DNA of 64,000 nucleotides, from assembly GCA_905202215.1 (NCBI GenBank), contig CAJKRG010000009.1, positions 15,198 to 79,197 of the forward strand, read 5' to 3'. The notes under the pieces are model-generated. The model searched no databases. It saw only the letters and a list, made by a program, of their open reading frames with translations, and was not told the DNA's origin. This DNA comes from an uncultured Porphyromonadaceae bacterium (lineage in GTDB: Bacteria; Bacteroidota; Bacteroidia; Bacteroidales; Muribaculaceae). The translations under genes and the position numbers were made by a program. Below, in pieces: positions 23,593 to 32,734 of the stretch (within the stretch, counting starts at the first letter, position 1; every line of letters begins with the position of its first letter).

Positions 23593-24365
23593 AGTCGTGG
23601 TTTGAATGCGATATACAAAGTGCATACTCCCAGAGTGAGTGCGCGGAAGGAAACGTTCTCCAGTCCGGCATCTTCCATGAGAGCTGTCATGCGTTGGCGT
23701 TGTGGTGCGGCGGCTATGCTTTCGGGCAGATATGCATAAGCGCTGCGGTCTCCGGCAATGAGGCTGCCGGCAAGAGGAATGAGAGTCCGGGTATACAGAC
23801 GGTAGAAAGGCTTGGCCCATGCGGCTGTCGGCGTCGAAAGTTCGAGCACGGCGAGTTTGCCTCCGGGGCGCAGTATGCGGGCCATCTCGCGGTAGCCTGC
23901 GCCGATATCGGCGAAGTTACGCACGCCGTAGGCTATGGTCACAAGGTCGAAACTGTCGTCCGGGAGCCCGGTGGCGAGGCAGTCGGCCTGGCGGAAGTCG
24001 ATATTGGCGCCCTGCGCCGCGGCTTTGGCGCGCGCTTTGTCGAGCATGCCTTCCGAGAGGTCGAGGCCGGTCACTTTCGCGCCGGGCAGGCGGCGTGCCA
24101 TGGCAAGGGCCACGTCGCCGGTGCCTGTGGCAAGATCGGCTATGTCCTTGGGCGAGCTGGCGGCGGCTTCGGCCAGAAGGCGCCGCAGCCACAGACGGTC
24201 GAGTCCGAAAGTCATGGCGCGGTTCATGAAGTCGTAGGCCGGCGCTATGGCGTCGAACATGGCTTCGACCTGCTTTTCCTTCTGGCGCGGATCGTCGTGA
24301 TATGGATTGATTTTTTCTACGTCTTCCAAAGCTCGGTGTGAAAAAATATTTCCCGGCATGGACAT
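23589..24365 (-). CDS. menG: Demethylmenaquinone methyltransferase
   Basis: Last step of menaquinone synthesis: SAM-dependent C-methylation of demethylmenaquinone. 258 residues of the UbiE/MenG family: YDFMNRAMTFGLDRLWLRR, SAM-binding IADLATGTGDVALAMA, and FDLVTIAYGVRNFADI, PGGKLAVLELSTP. No ubiquinone genes are seen and Bacteroidales use menaquinone, so menG is preferred to ubiE. Lies between purC and a DUF3078 gene in an operon led by phoH. Confidence 0.96.
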   Translation of the reverse strand: MSMPGNIFSHRALEDVEKINPYHDDPRQKEKQVEAMFDAIAPAYDFMNRAMTFGLDRLWLRRLLAEAAASSPKDIADLATGTGDVALAMARRLPGAKVTGLDLSEGMLDKARAKAAAQGANIDFRQADCLATGLPDDSFDLVTIAYGVRNFADIGAGYREMARILRPGGKLAVLELSTPTAAWAKPFYRLYTRTLIPLAGSLIAGDRSAYAYLPESIAAAPQRQRMTALMEDAGLENVSFRALTLGVCTLYIAFKPRL

Positions 24366-24405
24366 GCGCGGGCGTGTCCATGCCGGTGTAACTGTTTATG
24401 GCTTG

Positions 24406-25347
24406 TCAGAGATTGGCGAGGAAGTCGAGGACTCCGGTCTCGATACGCTTTTCTGCATCGGCCTCGGGTGCGGGCACGAACTTACGGCCGGTCACGTGCT
24501 CGTACAGCTCGATGTAGCGGTCTGAGATACTGCGGCAGATTTCGTCGGTCATTTCGGGCACGACCTGGCCGGGCTTGCCCATGAAGCCGTTGTCCATCAG
24601 CCACTGACGCACGAATTCTTTTGAGAGCTGGCGCTGGGCCTTACCCTGCTCGAAGAGTTCCTGATATGTGTCGGCATAGAAGTAACGCGACGAGTCGGGA
24701 GTGTGTATTTCGTCGATGAGCATGATTTTATCGGCGAGTTTGCCGAATTCATACTTGGTATCTACGAGGATAAGACCGCGGTCGGCCGCCATCTTTGTGC
24801 CGATCTCGAAAAGGCGCAGGGCATATTTCTCGATCACGGCATAGTCTCCGGCCGATACGAGTCCGCGGGCAATGATCTCTTCGCGGGATATGTTCTCGTC
24901 GTGGCCTTCGTCGGCTTTGGTGGTCGGGGTGACTATGGGGTGGGGAAGGCGCTGGTTCTCGCGCAGGCCTTCGGGTAGCTTGACACCGCAGATTTCGCGT
25001 GCGCCTGCCGCATATTCGCGCCATGCGCTGCCGGCGAGATAGCCGCGGACAATCATTTCCACGCGGAAGCCTTCGCAGCGCGAGCCGGCGGTTGCCATCG
25101 GATCGACTTCGGCGAGTTTCCAGTTGGGTACCTCGGCGGCGGTTGCGTCAAGGAAGTAATTGGCAATCTGGTTGAGCACCTGGCCTTTATAGGGAATGCC
25201 CTTGGGGAGCACGACATCGAATGCCGATATGCGGTCGGTTGCTACGAGCACGATGACATCGTTCGCCAGAGTATACACGTCGCGTACCTTGCCATGGTAG
25301 ACGCCGGTCTGGCCGGGGAAATTGAAGTCGGTGTGTGTGAGGGTCAT
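24406..25347 (-). CDS. purC: SAICAR synthetase (purine biosynthesis)
   Basis: ATP-dependent joining of aspartate to CAIR. 313 residues, the longer form typical of Bacteroidota and eukaryotes. Motifs: YHGKVRDVY at the N terminus, [30 protein letters not shown] and LVDTKYEFG. Between phoH (48 bases upstream) and menG (40 bases downstream). Confidence 0.97.
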   Translation of the reverse strand: MTLTHTDFNFPGQTGVYHGKVRDVYTLANDVIVLVATDRISAFDVVLPKGIPYKGQVLNQIANYFLDATAAEVPNWKLAEVDPMATAGSRCEGFRVEMIVRGYLAGSAWREYAAGAREICGVKLPEGLRENQRLPHPIVTPTTKADEGHDENISREEIIARGLVSAGDYAVIEKYALRLFEIGTKMAADRGLILVDTKYEFGKLADKIMLIDEIHTPDSSRYFYADTYQELFEQGKAQRQLSKEFVRQWLMDNGFMGKPGQVVPEMTDEICRSISDRYIELYEHVTGRKFVPAPEADAEKRIETGVLDFLANL

Positions 25348-25394
25348 GATTGGCTTTTTTATGCTGTTGAGCGTTTATTCCGGCTGCTGCCGGC

Positions 25395-26399
25395 TTATTG
25401 GGTTATCGGGTTGTCGGACTGTTCCTGTGCAGCGGCTTTTGCTGCTTCTGCCGCCGCTTTCTCCTCGCGGTCGAAGCGTTCGTAGGCTTCTACAATACGC
25501 TGCACGAGCGAATGGCGCACTATGTCTTTCCGGCCGAATTCGACCAGTCCGACGCCGGGCACGCCGTCAAGTATCTTCAGTGCCTGCACCAGACCGCTCT
25601 GTGTGCTGCGCGGCAGGTCGATCTGGGTCACGTCGCCGGTCACTATCATCTTGGCGTTCATGCCAAGGCGCGTAAGGAACATCTTGATCTGGTGCACGGT
25701 TGTGTTCTGGGCTTCGTCGAGCACTATGATGGCATCGTTGAGGGTACGGCCGCGCATGAATGCGAGAGGAGCTATCTGGATCACCTTCGTTTCCATATAT
25801 TCCTTGAGCTTCATGGCCGGAATCATGTCTTCGAGGGCGTCGTAGAGCGGCTGTAGATACGGATCGATCTTATCCTTCATGTCGCCGGGCAGGAAGCCGA
25901 GTTTCTCGCCGGCCTCGACAGCCGGACGCGAAAGTATGATCTTGCGGGCCTCGCGGTTCTTCAGGGCGCGCACCGCCAGGGCGATGGCGATATATGTCTT
26001 GCCTGTGCCTGCCGGGCCGAGGGCGAAGGTCAGATCCTTGGAGGCAAATGTGTCCACAAGAGTCTGCTGGTTGGGTGTCCGGGCCGTGATCGGTTTTCCG
26101 TTCACCCCGTAGATGATCACTCCGTCGCGCTGCTGTTCCTTGGGAGCCTCGCCTTTCACGATGTCGAGTATCACCTCTTCGCTAAGGCTGTTGTACTGCT
26201 CGGCATAGTTGGACAGCTCCTTGATTTTTGCTTCGAACTCAGCCGTTTCGTGCTCCTCGCCGATGACACGTATCACCGAGCCGCGTGCCGAAATACGCAG
26301 CTTGGGATAGAGGTTCTTTATGAGTTGCATGTTGGCGTTGTTGACGCCGTAGAAGCAAATTGGGTCGACATTGTCGACAATTACAATGCGTTCTATCAT
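25395..26399 (-). CDS. PhoH family ATPase
   Basis: Cytosolic P-loop protein of 334 residues from MIERIVIVDNVDP; the 14-residue upstream extension is rejected because the -7 box at 26431-26438 places the transcript start near 26424. Walker A LGPAGTGKTY, Walker B IVLDEAQNTT, and the N-terminal KH-like region typical of the YbeZ/PhoH-L subgroup. Implicated in RNA metabolism and ribosome maturation in relatives. First gene of the phoH-purC-menG operon. Confidence 0.93.
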   Translation of the reverse strand: MIERIVIVDNVDPICFYGVNNANMQLIKNLYPKLRISARGSVIRVIGEEHETAEFEAKIKELSNYAEQYNSLSEEVILDIVKGEAPKEQQRDGVIIYGVNGKPITARTPNQQTLVDTFASKDLTFALGPAGTGKTYIAIALAVRALKNREARKIILSRPAVEAGEKLGFLPGDMKDKIDPYLQPLYDALEDMIPAMKLKEYMETKVIQIAPLAFMRGRTLNDAIIVLDEAQNTTVHQIKMFLTRLGMNAKMIVTGDVTQIDLPRSTQSGLVQALKILDGVPGVGLVEFGRKDIVRHSLVQRIVEAYERFDREEKAAAEAAKAAAQEQSDNPITQ

Positions 26400-26430
26400 A
26401 ATTGAAACGGGCCGAAAGCAAACCGGTATG

Positions 26431-26438
26431 CAAAAGTA
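26431..26438 (-). promoter_or_regulatory. -7 promoter box of the phoH operon
   Basis: Minus strand reads TACTTTTG, matching TAnnTTTG, 32 bases before the preferred start codon. Confidence 0.5.
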
Positions 26439-26510
26439 CAAAAAATGCGGCGTTTACTACCGGTTATCGTTAAACAAAATTTCAAATTTTCAGTGCAGAC
26501 TGAAATGATG

Positions 26511-26966
26511 TCAGAGATCGACGGCGCGCAGGGTCGAGATCCAGCGTAGCGCATCCTTATGGCTTATATCGCCTATGATGAGCACCACAGGCATACGGTC
26601 CGGAGTCTGGCATACGCCGAAAACGCGGTTGCGGCTTCCGTCGAAGGCCGCATATACGTCGCGGCCGTCGATTTTTACGACCGATCCTGCCGTGGTGCCT
26701 GCGAGTACGGCAGCCAGCGAGATGGCGCTGACGCCTTCGGAGTTCTTCTGATGTCCGAGTGCGAAAATGAGACTGTTGTCATGGCTGCGGTAGACATCCA
26801 TGTCCATTTTTGCCGACAGGGCGTTGTCAAATGTCATTCCGTCCGGTGCCTCGATTGTCGCACCATGGCCGCGAAGCACGTTGGCGGCTCCGGCCGGGGC
26901 TGCGGCAAGCATGATGGCGAATGCAAGCAGAAGGATTCGTGAAAGAAGTGAATGTGCGCGTGTCAA
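26511..26966 (-). CDS. Secreted protein of unknown function
   Basis: 151 residues with a signal peptide (LLLAFAIMLAAAPAGAA) and a compact domain (IEAPDGMTFDNALSAKMDMDVYRSH-like start, then GDISHKDALRWISTL). Pattern recalls small periplasmic proteins of unknown role. 37 bases downstream of the SDR gene and probably cotranscribed with it. Confidence 0.7.
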   Translation of the reverse strand: MTRAHSLLSRILLLAFAIMLAAAPAGAANVLRGHGATIEAPDGMTFDNALSAKMDMDVYRSHDNSLIFALGHQKNSEGVSAISLAAVLAGTTAGSVVKIDGRDVYAAFDGSRNRVFGVCQTPDRMPVVLIIGDISHKDALRWISTLRAVDL

Positions 26967-27003
26967 TGTTATGTAATGTTAACGGATTGCTCTCTCTGTT
27001 GGT

Positions 27004-27771
27004 TCACTGGGCCGTCAGGCCGCCGTCGATGGGCATCAGGGAGCCGGTGATAAACGGTGCCTTCCCCGATGCGAGAAAATATACGAGTTCGGCCACTTCT
27101 TCGGGATAGCCCACGCGGCCGGCGGGAAACAATGCGCCTTCCTCGGCGAAGTATTCTTCGACCGGTTTGCCCGTGCGTGCCGACAGGCGTTCGAAAAGAT
27201 TCTCGACAAGCGGGGTGCGCACGGTGCCCGGACATACGGCATTGACCTGCACTCCCTTGTCGGCGAGATCGAGGGCGAGGCTTTTGGTCATCTGGCCTAT
27301 GGCGCCTTTGGTCAGTCCATAGGCAAAGCTCGCGGTCTTGCCGATGAAAGACTGGTCGGAAGCCATGAGGACAACCGAACCGCCGCCTCCCGCAATTATT
27401 TCGGGCACTGCGGCACGCAGAGTGTTGACGGTGCCGTAGAGGTTGGTCTGAATCACGAGGTCGAGTTCTTCGTCGGAGATGTCGAGCAGAGTGTTCTTGC
27501 GGTGTATGCCCGCGTTGGCAAAAACGCTGTCGAGGCCTCCGAAGCGGCTCCTGACAGTGGAAATTGCGGCTTCGATGTCGGAGCGCCGCCTGGTATCGCC
27601 CTTGACAAACACACTTCCGTGTACCTCTCTCTCAAGCGCGAGTCCACGGGGCTGGTCAAGATCCATGAATACGACATTCCACCCTTCGGAGGCAAATTTA
27701 CGCACCGCGGCCGCTCCGATTCCGGCCGCTCCGCCGGTGATGAATACAGTTCTGATTTTTCCCTCTTTCAT
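27004..27771 (-). CDS. Short-chain dehydrogenase/reductase (SDR)
   Basis: 255 residues, classical SDR. Cofactor motif TGGAAGIG (residues about 12-19), FANAGIH, catalytic Tyr and Lys in YGLTKG, and PGTVRTPL after the active site. An acidic residue after the second strand (VVFMDLD) favours NAD over NADP. Sequence style is close to sugar or steroid oxidoreductases, but the substrate is not evident. Confidence 0.92.
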   Translation of the reverse strand: MKEGKIRTVFITGGAAGIGAAAVRKFASEGWNVVFMDLDQPRGLALEREVHGSVFVKGDTRRRSDIEAAISTVRSRFGGLDSVFANAGIHRKNTLLDISDEELDLVIQTNLYGTVNTLRAAVPEIIAGGGGSVVLMASDQSFIGKTASFAYGLTKGAIGQMTKSLALDLADKGVQVNAVCPGTVRTPLVENLFERLSARTGKPVEEYFAEEGALFPAGRVGYPEEVAELVYFLASGKAPFITGSLMPIDGGLTAQ

Positions 27772-27778
27772 ATTGCCG

Positions 27779-27786
27779 CAAAATTA
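27779..27786 (-). promoter_or_regulatory. -7 promoter box of the SDR gene
   Basis: Minus strand reads TAATTTTG, matching TAnnTTTG, seven bases before the ATG, so the transcript would have almost no leader. Confidence 0.55.
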
Positions 27787-27895
27787 CACCTTTTCAGAGT
27801 AATTCACTCTAATTGTATCTCTAAAAAAATCTAATTGGAGCCGACAATGGTTGATGATGACTGTCTTTTTGTGAACGGGTCTGGGCTTTTTTTGT

Positions 27896-27903
27896 TAATT
27901 TTG
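27896..27903 (+). promoter_or_regulatory. -7 promoter box of the CobW-type gene
   Basis: TAATTTTG matches TAnnTTTG, 36 bases before the ATG. Two copies of TCTAATTG lie upstream (near 27808 and 27829) and could be an operator; no recognised metal-regulator site is seen. Confidence 0.5.
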
Positions 27904-27939
27904 TGTCTCTCAAATTAACCCCTCCAAAGACTGTATTAC

Positions 27940-29163
27940 ATGAGAAAGAAAGATATTCCGGTACTGCTTCTTACAGGTTATCTCGGAAGCGGCAAAACAA
28001 CTCTCCTCAACCATATCCTTACCAACGAGAAAGGCATTAAATTCGCTGTTATAGTTAATGATATCGGCGAGGTGAATATAGACGCATCGCTGATCCAGAA
28101 AGGCGGTGTGGTCGGCGGCAAGGACAATGGCGACCTCGTCGCGCTTCAGAACGGTTGTATATGCTGCACGCTTAAGATGGATCTCGTGCAGCAGCTTGCC
28201 GATATTGCCGAGACCGGTAAATTCGACTATATTGTGGTGGAGGCAAGCGGTATCTGCGAGCCGGAGCCTATCGCCCGTACCATATGCTCGATTCCCAATA
28301 TGGGCGAGGAATATACACGCGGAGGTGTCCCCCGGCTCGACTGCATTGCTACCGTGGTCGACGCCCTGCGTATGAAGACCGAATTCGAATGCGGCGATTC
28401 GCTCAAACGCAAGAATCTCGACGAAGACGACATAGAGAATCTCGTTATCCAGCAGATCGAGTTCTGTAATCTGATTTTACTCAACAAGATATCGGAAGTC
28501 ACCCGCGAGGAGGCCGACCGTGTGCGTGCGATCATACGCGCTATCCAGCCGAAGGCGCGTATCATAGAGTGCGATTATGCCGATGTGCCTATCTACGAGC
28601 TGATCCATACCAATCTCTTCGATTTCGAGCGTACTGTCACTTCCGCGACATGGGTGCGCGAGCTCGAAGGAATACACGACGAGGATGATGACGACGACGA
28701 GCATGACCACCATCACCACCACGACCACGATGAGCATGAAGACCACCATCATAACCACCATCACCATGATCACGACCACGAGGAAGGCGAGGCTGAGGAA
28801 TATGGAATCGGAACGTTCGTGTATTATCGCCGCAAGCCTTTCGACATCAATAAATTCGACTACTTCATACACTCGCAGTGGCCAAAATCGGTTATACGCG
28901 CAAAAGGTGTCATATATTTCAAGCACAATATGGATATGTCCTACCTTTTCGAACAGGCCGGTGTGCAGAAATCGCTCACAGAGTCGGGCATGTGGTTCGC
29001 TACCGCACCGAAAGAAGAGCTTGAGGCGATGGCCGAGCAGGATCCGTCGATCCTTGCCGACTGGGATCCTGTATATGGCGACCGTATGATAAAACTCGTC
29101 TTTATCGGCCGTAAAATGGACCGTGAGGCAATCGAGAAGGCTCTTGATGCCGCTCTCGCCTGA
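27940..29163 (+). CDS. CobW/G3E family GTPase with histidine-rich segment, putative metal chaperone
   Basis: 407 residues. P-loop GYLGSGKTTLLNH (residues about 14-26), metal-binding CxCC in NGCICCTLKMD, LVVEASGICEPEP-like switch region, and NKIS in place of the usual NKxD. Residues about 245-288 are an acidic, His-rich run (blocks of four to five His separated by Asp and Glu), which can bind Zn, Ni or Co. A CobW C-terminal domain follows (about 290-400). Family members insert metal into target proteins under limitation. Monocistronic; ends at a 40-base palindrome. Confidence 0.93.
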   Translation: MRKKDIPVLLLTGYLGSGKTTLLNHILTNEKGIKFAVIVNDIGEVNIDASLIQKGGVVGGKDNGDLVALQNGCICCTLKMDLVQQLADIAETGKFDYIVVEASGICEPEPIARTICSIPNMGEEYTRGGVPRLDCIATVVDALRMKTEFECGDSLKRKNLDEDDIENLVIQQIEFCNLILLNKISEVTREEADRVRAIIRAIQPKARIIECDYADVPIYELIHTNLFDFERTVTSATWVRELEGIHDEDDDDDEHDHHHHHDHDEHEDHHHNHHHHDHDHEEGEAEEYGIGTFVYYRRKPFDINKFDYFIHSQWPKSVIRAKGVIYFKHNMDMSYLFEQAGVQKSLTESGMWFATAPKEELEAMAEQDPSILADWDPVYGDRMIKLVFIGRKMDREAIEKALDAALA

Positions 29164-29180
29164 AAACAGCCTCTAACAGA

Positions 29181-29220
29181 CGACACAGCCATTATGACCA
29201 TGGTCATAATGGCTGTGTCG
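29181..29220. terminator. 40-base perfect palindrome between convergent genes
   Basis: Bases 29181-29200 are the exact reverse complement of 29201-29220 (centre GACCATGGTC), 18 bases after the CobW-type stop and 20 bases before the porU stop. Probably a shared bidirectional terminator; it has no spacer loop and no T tract, which is unusual. Confidence 0.8.
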
Positions 29221-29240
29221 CATCCGGAGGGTGCGGATTG

Positions 29241-32200
29241 TCATGGCGCGGCCACGGCTATGCGGCGCGATGCTGTCTGGTAGCTCTGCCCGTCGGTGGT
29301 GATGGTGGCGCGGTAGAGATAGATGCCGCGGTTGACACGGCGACCCGATTCGTCGCAGAGGTTCCACGTCACGGGCGCGGTGAGGAACATGTCGCTGCGT
29401 CCCGTCACTGTATTGCTCCATAGCTTGCGTCCGAGAAGATTGTAGACGCTCACCTCTACTGTGGCCATGACTTCAGGCTGGTCGTGGCGGAGATAGAAAT
29501 TGGCTTTATCGATGGCCGGATTGGCGTCGGAGTAGACTTCGTATATCTTCGGAGCGACAGATTCCCCGACGAAGAATTCGATTTCGGACGTCGCTGAGTT
29601 GCCTGCCGTATCCCATACACGGAGTGTAAGGGTGTGCGCCCCTGTGTCGAGGCCTTCGAAAGGATAGTTTATGACGCCTGAAGGCGAGCCGTCGGACGAA
29701 GGAGTATAGTAATACGATAGATCGGAGAAGGTCTTGTTGCCGTCGATGATGGCGGTCATCTGGCGCCCTACGCCGGCTGTCGATACGTTTATGCCGGTGT
29801 CGTCGCTTACGGAGGCTATGAGCATGGGCGAGTCGTTGACCGTATCGCCGCTTTTGAATGTGCTGTGATTGAGTACCATCGAGTCGATTTTGGGCGCTGT
29901 CTCGTCAGGGGCGGCGGTATCGTCGTAGCCGTAGACATAGAAGTCGCGGCTAAGACCGATGGCTTCGTCGTTGCTTTCGGTGGAATACGCGAACAGCGAC
30001 ATTGTGGCCGGCCGGAAATTCTGCGACAGTTCGCCCGGCATGGCTACATCAATGGTGAAATGGCCGTCGGTGACCTTTGTCGAGCCGCAGTACACACGTT
30101 CGCCGTAGTCCTCGAAGGTTTCTTCCTTGCCCTGGTCGCCACGCCCTATGGTAGTGAACGAGCGTTCGGCGTCGAAGATTTCTATGAGCATGATGCCGTT
30201 GAAACCGGAGAGGACATTGCCCTCGGGATCGGTCACGCTGCCTTCTATTCTTGCTTTCTCGAAGGCGGAAAGAATGATCTGATCGGGACCCTGCGGCGAC
30301 AGTCCCTTTATGTTGTCGATACGTACTATATTCGACGGTGTGGCGAGTTTCAGTGCCGGATCTCCGATGAAGACATACCGCAGGCGGTTGTCGTCGGCGC
30401 GCGGCGTCGGCACTTTCTCGTCGTCATTGCGGATATCGTTTTTGGCCCGCATGTATATGTCGCCCGGTGCAAGAAGCTGCCCGTTCGCGTCGCGGACAGT
30501 CAGTGCGCGTCCTACCGCATTGGAAAAATATTTGCTGAGGGCGATATATACCGGGCGTATGGCGCTGATGACGCCTATGGCGCCTCCGTAGCGCTCTTTG
30601 AAAAGCAATTCGGCGCCGCTGACAAGTTCTGCGTCGAAGCGCAGGAAATCGCATGTGGCCGCGTAGATAAACGGCCAGTGGCGCAGATACATGTTGTTTA
30701 TATCCGTATAGGTGAGGAGGCCTTCGCCGGTCCAGCTTGTTTCGTTGGCGTGGCCTATGTAGTTCCACCATACGACGCCTTCCTCGAGATGACGGTACAT
30801 GGTTTCGCGGGCCATGACGGCGACGTTGCCCTGAAGTTCGTAGTTGTCTACATATACCTTGCGCACAAGGTGCTGCTGCCGGTCGGAATGCTCGAACTCC
30901 GAAATCATCTTTTCCGACTGCCTCAGGTGCTCGCCGGCATCTCCGTCGTCGGCTATGAATAGGAAGCGCTGTTTCCAGGCGGTCTTATGTGCTCCGGCGG
31001 CATACTGGATTATTTTGTCTACGATGGAAGAGGCCTCGTCGGAACTTGTCACGGGTATGCGGCCGAGAGCGACCGAAAGCTTGTCGCGTCTCATGTCGGC
31101 CCCGCTTCCGTCGCCGAGCATTGCCACAAAATCGTCGGAACAGAATCCGTCGTTGTCGGACAGCGACGCCGCGCTCGACGAGGGCATCCACGCCGGCAGT
31201 GTGGGATAGGAAGGAGCCGAGGCCGACAGGCGTCGGTTGTCGAGAGTCGTGCGGGCCATAAGGATGACATATCGCAGCGACGGGCCGGTTCCGGCAACAC
31301 CGCGGTCATACAGCATTTTGAGGTATTTGCGCAGGCCTGAGACATCAGGCGCCCCGGACGAGAATTCATTGTATATCGTCTGCGGATCCACGATCCGGAC
31401 AGACAGCGGATCTGAGGCAGTACGGTGAAAGTCGGCCAGACGCGATGCCTCCGTACTGAATTCCGAAGGACATATTATAATCATTTCGGCGCCTTCGCCG
31501 GCATGCAGATTCTGGTTCGACACGGTTCCGACGGTCTTTGGAGCGGGCAGAGCGGCTTCGGGCAGCCATGCCACAAAGGTGCGGTCGCTGCGGTTCTCCA
31601 TGCTCCAGAAAGCTTCCCCGCCGGATATCGTGTATTTGATTTCTGACGCTTTCCCGGGACGGGTGATCTCCCATATTCTCATGTCGTCGCGGGCATTCGC
31701 GAGGGCGAATTCTGACGAAAGGCTGCTGAAGCAGAACCAGCCGGAGGCCGGCATGCGGAGCATACGCTCATAGGCGACTGAAATATAGTTGAGGCTGGCC
31801 ATACTCACGGTTCCGCCGGGAGTGAAAGTAAGTTCAATCGAGTGTCGTCCGTCTTTGCATTCGAAGGTATGACGCCCGATTGTCTCGACCCCGTGTACAT
31901 ATCCGTCGGACGGTTTGGCGCTGATGGTGGCGGAACCGATGTTTACCTCATCGAAATTGGCGGTAAGACGTCCCGACGAACTGAGATTTGATATGAATGA
32001 ATATTCGATACGGGCGCTGCCGCCGTTTGCGGCATCTGTAAAATCCATTGGAAATGAGCGGGTACGCGTATAGCGGAAGTCTTCGCCCGTCATCAGCGGA
32101 CCGGCTTCTGCTGCCAGTGCCAGTTCGCGCTCATGATGGAGGAGGGCGTCGGCCGTGCGTGCGGGATTTTCGCTGACGCCTGCTGTGCCCGAGGAGGGCA

Positions 32201-32654
32201 GCGTGCCGCTGCTGTCTGCATCGGGTAGTTCTCCCACGAAGTAATAGCCGTATGAGCTGTATGGATTCTGGTCGTAATGGCGGTAACCCTGCACGGTCTG
32301 CCAGTCGCCTCCGGCTACGCCATAGAAAACGAGGCCGCGGTCGGTGAGCTCACATGGTGCGAGGGGCAGATCGTCGATATACTCCTCTGCGGATAGTACA
32401 TTCGATATTCTCGCGCCTCCGTAGCCGAATACGCGCACACGCGAGAGATCCCTGAATCCCCATGAGCGGAGAGTTGGGGTCGGTATGCGGTAGAGACCGT
32501 CGGTATCGACGCGGATTTTCATCCAGTTGCCCTGAGAGAGGGCCGAGTTGTCGGCATAGTGTGTCAGAGGGAGTGCCGCCGCGCCTGCAGGAAGCAGCAT
32601 GGCAAGTATCAGGATCAGATATGGAAGCGGAGAGTATATATGTCGGTTGGTCAT
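29241..32654 (-). CDS. porU: Type IX secretion system sortase PorU
   Basis: Surface cysteine protease that removes the C-terminal sorting signal from type IX cargo and attaches it to lipid-linked anchor. 1137 residues from MTNRHIYSPLPYLILILAML (signal peptide); the longer frame starts before the membrane segment and is rejected. The gingipain-like C25 domain carries His635 (YIGHANETSW) and Cys668 (AATCDFLRFD), 33 residues apart as in the Porphyromonas enzyme. C-terminal FlgD-like and sorting-like domains end in RRIAVAAP. PorZ, its partner in the attachment complex, is encoded at 35942-38377. Confidence 0.93.
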   Translation of the reverse strand: MTNRHIYSPLPYLILILAMLLPAGAAALPLTHYADNSALSQGNWMKIRVDTDGLYRIPTPTLRSWGFRDLSRVRVFGYGGARISNVLSAEEYIDDLPLAPCELTDRGLVFYGVAGGDWQTVQGYRHYDQNPYSSYGYYFVGELPDADSSGTLPSSGTAGVSENPARTADALLHHERELALAAEAGPLMTGEDFRYTRTRSFPMDFTDAANGGSARIEYSFISNLSSSGRLTANFDEVNIGSATISAKPSDGYVHGVETIGRHTFECKDGRHSIELTFTPGGTVSMASLNYISVAYERMLRMPASGWFCFSSLSSEFALANARDDMRIWEITRPGKASEIKYTISGGEAFWSMENRSDRTFVAWLPEAALPAPKTVGTVSNQNLHAGEGAEMIIICPSEFSTEASRLADFHRTASDPLSVRIVDPQTIYNEFSSGAPDVSGLRKYLKMLYDRGVAGTGPSLRYVILMARTTLDNRRLSASAPSYPTLPAWMPSSSAASLSDNDGFCSDDFVAMLGDGSGADMRRDKLSVALGRIPVTSSDEASSIVDKIIQYAAGAHKTAWKQRFLFIADDGDAGEHLRQSEKMISEFEHSDRQQHLVRKVYVDNYELQGNVAVMARETMYRHLEEGVVWWNYIGHANETSWTGEGLLTYTDINNMYLRHWPFIYAATCDFLRFDAELVSGAELLFKERYGGAIGVISAIRPVYIALSKYFSNAVGRALTVRDANGQLLAPGDIYMRAKNDIRNDDEKVPTPRADDNRLRYVFIGDPALKLATPSNIVRIDNIKGLSPQGPDQIILSAFEKARIEGSVTDPEGNVLSGFNGIMLIEIFDAERSFTTIGRGDQGKEETFEDYGERVYCGSTKVTDGHFTIDVAMPGELSQNFRPATMSLFAYSTESNDEAIGLSRDFYVYGYDDTAAPDETAPKIDSMVLNHSTFKSGDTVNDSPMLIASVSDDTGINVSTAGVGRQMTAIIDGNKTFSDLSYYYTPSSDGSPSGVINYPFEGLDTGAHTLTLRVWDTAGNSATSEIEFFVGESVAPKIYEVYSDANPAIDKANFYLRHDQPEVMATVEVSVYNLLGRKLWSNTVTGRSDMFLTAPVTWNLCDESGRRVNRGIYLYRATITTDGQSYQTASRRIAVAAP

Positions 32655-32734
32655 ATTGCGGTTGATTGGTCGGTGGGCCCGAAAAGGCCATAATGCCTGA
32701 AAATACCCTCTTAAACAACGGAGACAGAGGCTGT

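Noticed and set aside
27772..27939. Cobalamin riboswitch upstream of the CobW-type gene
   Set aside because: No B12-box sequence and too little room; the His-rich GTPase is of the metal-chaperone group, not cobalamin synthesis.
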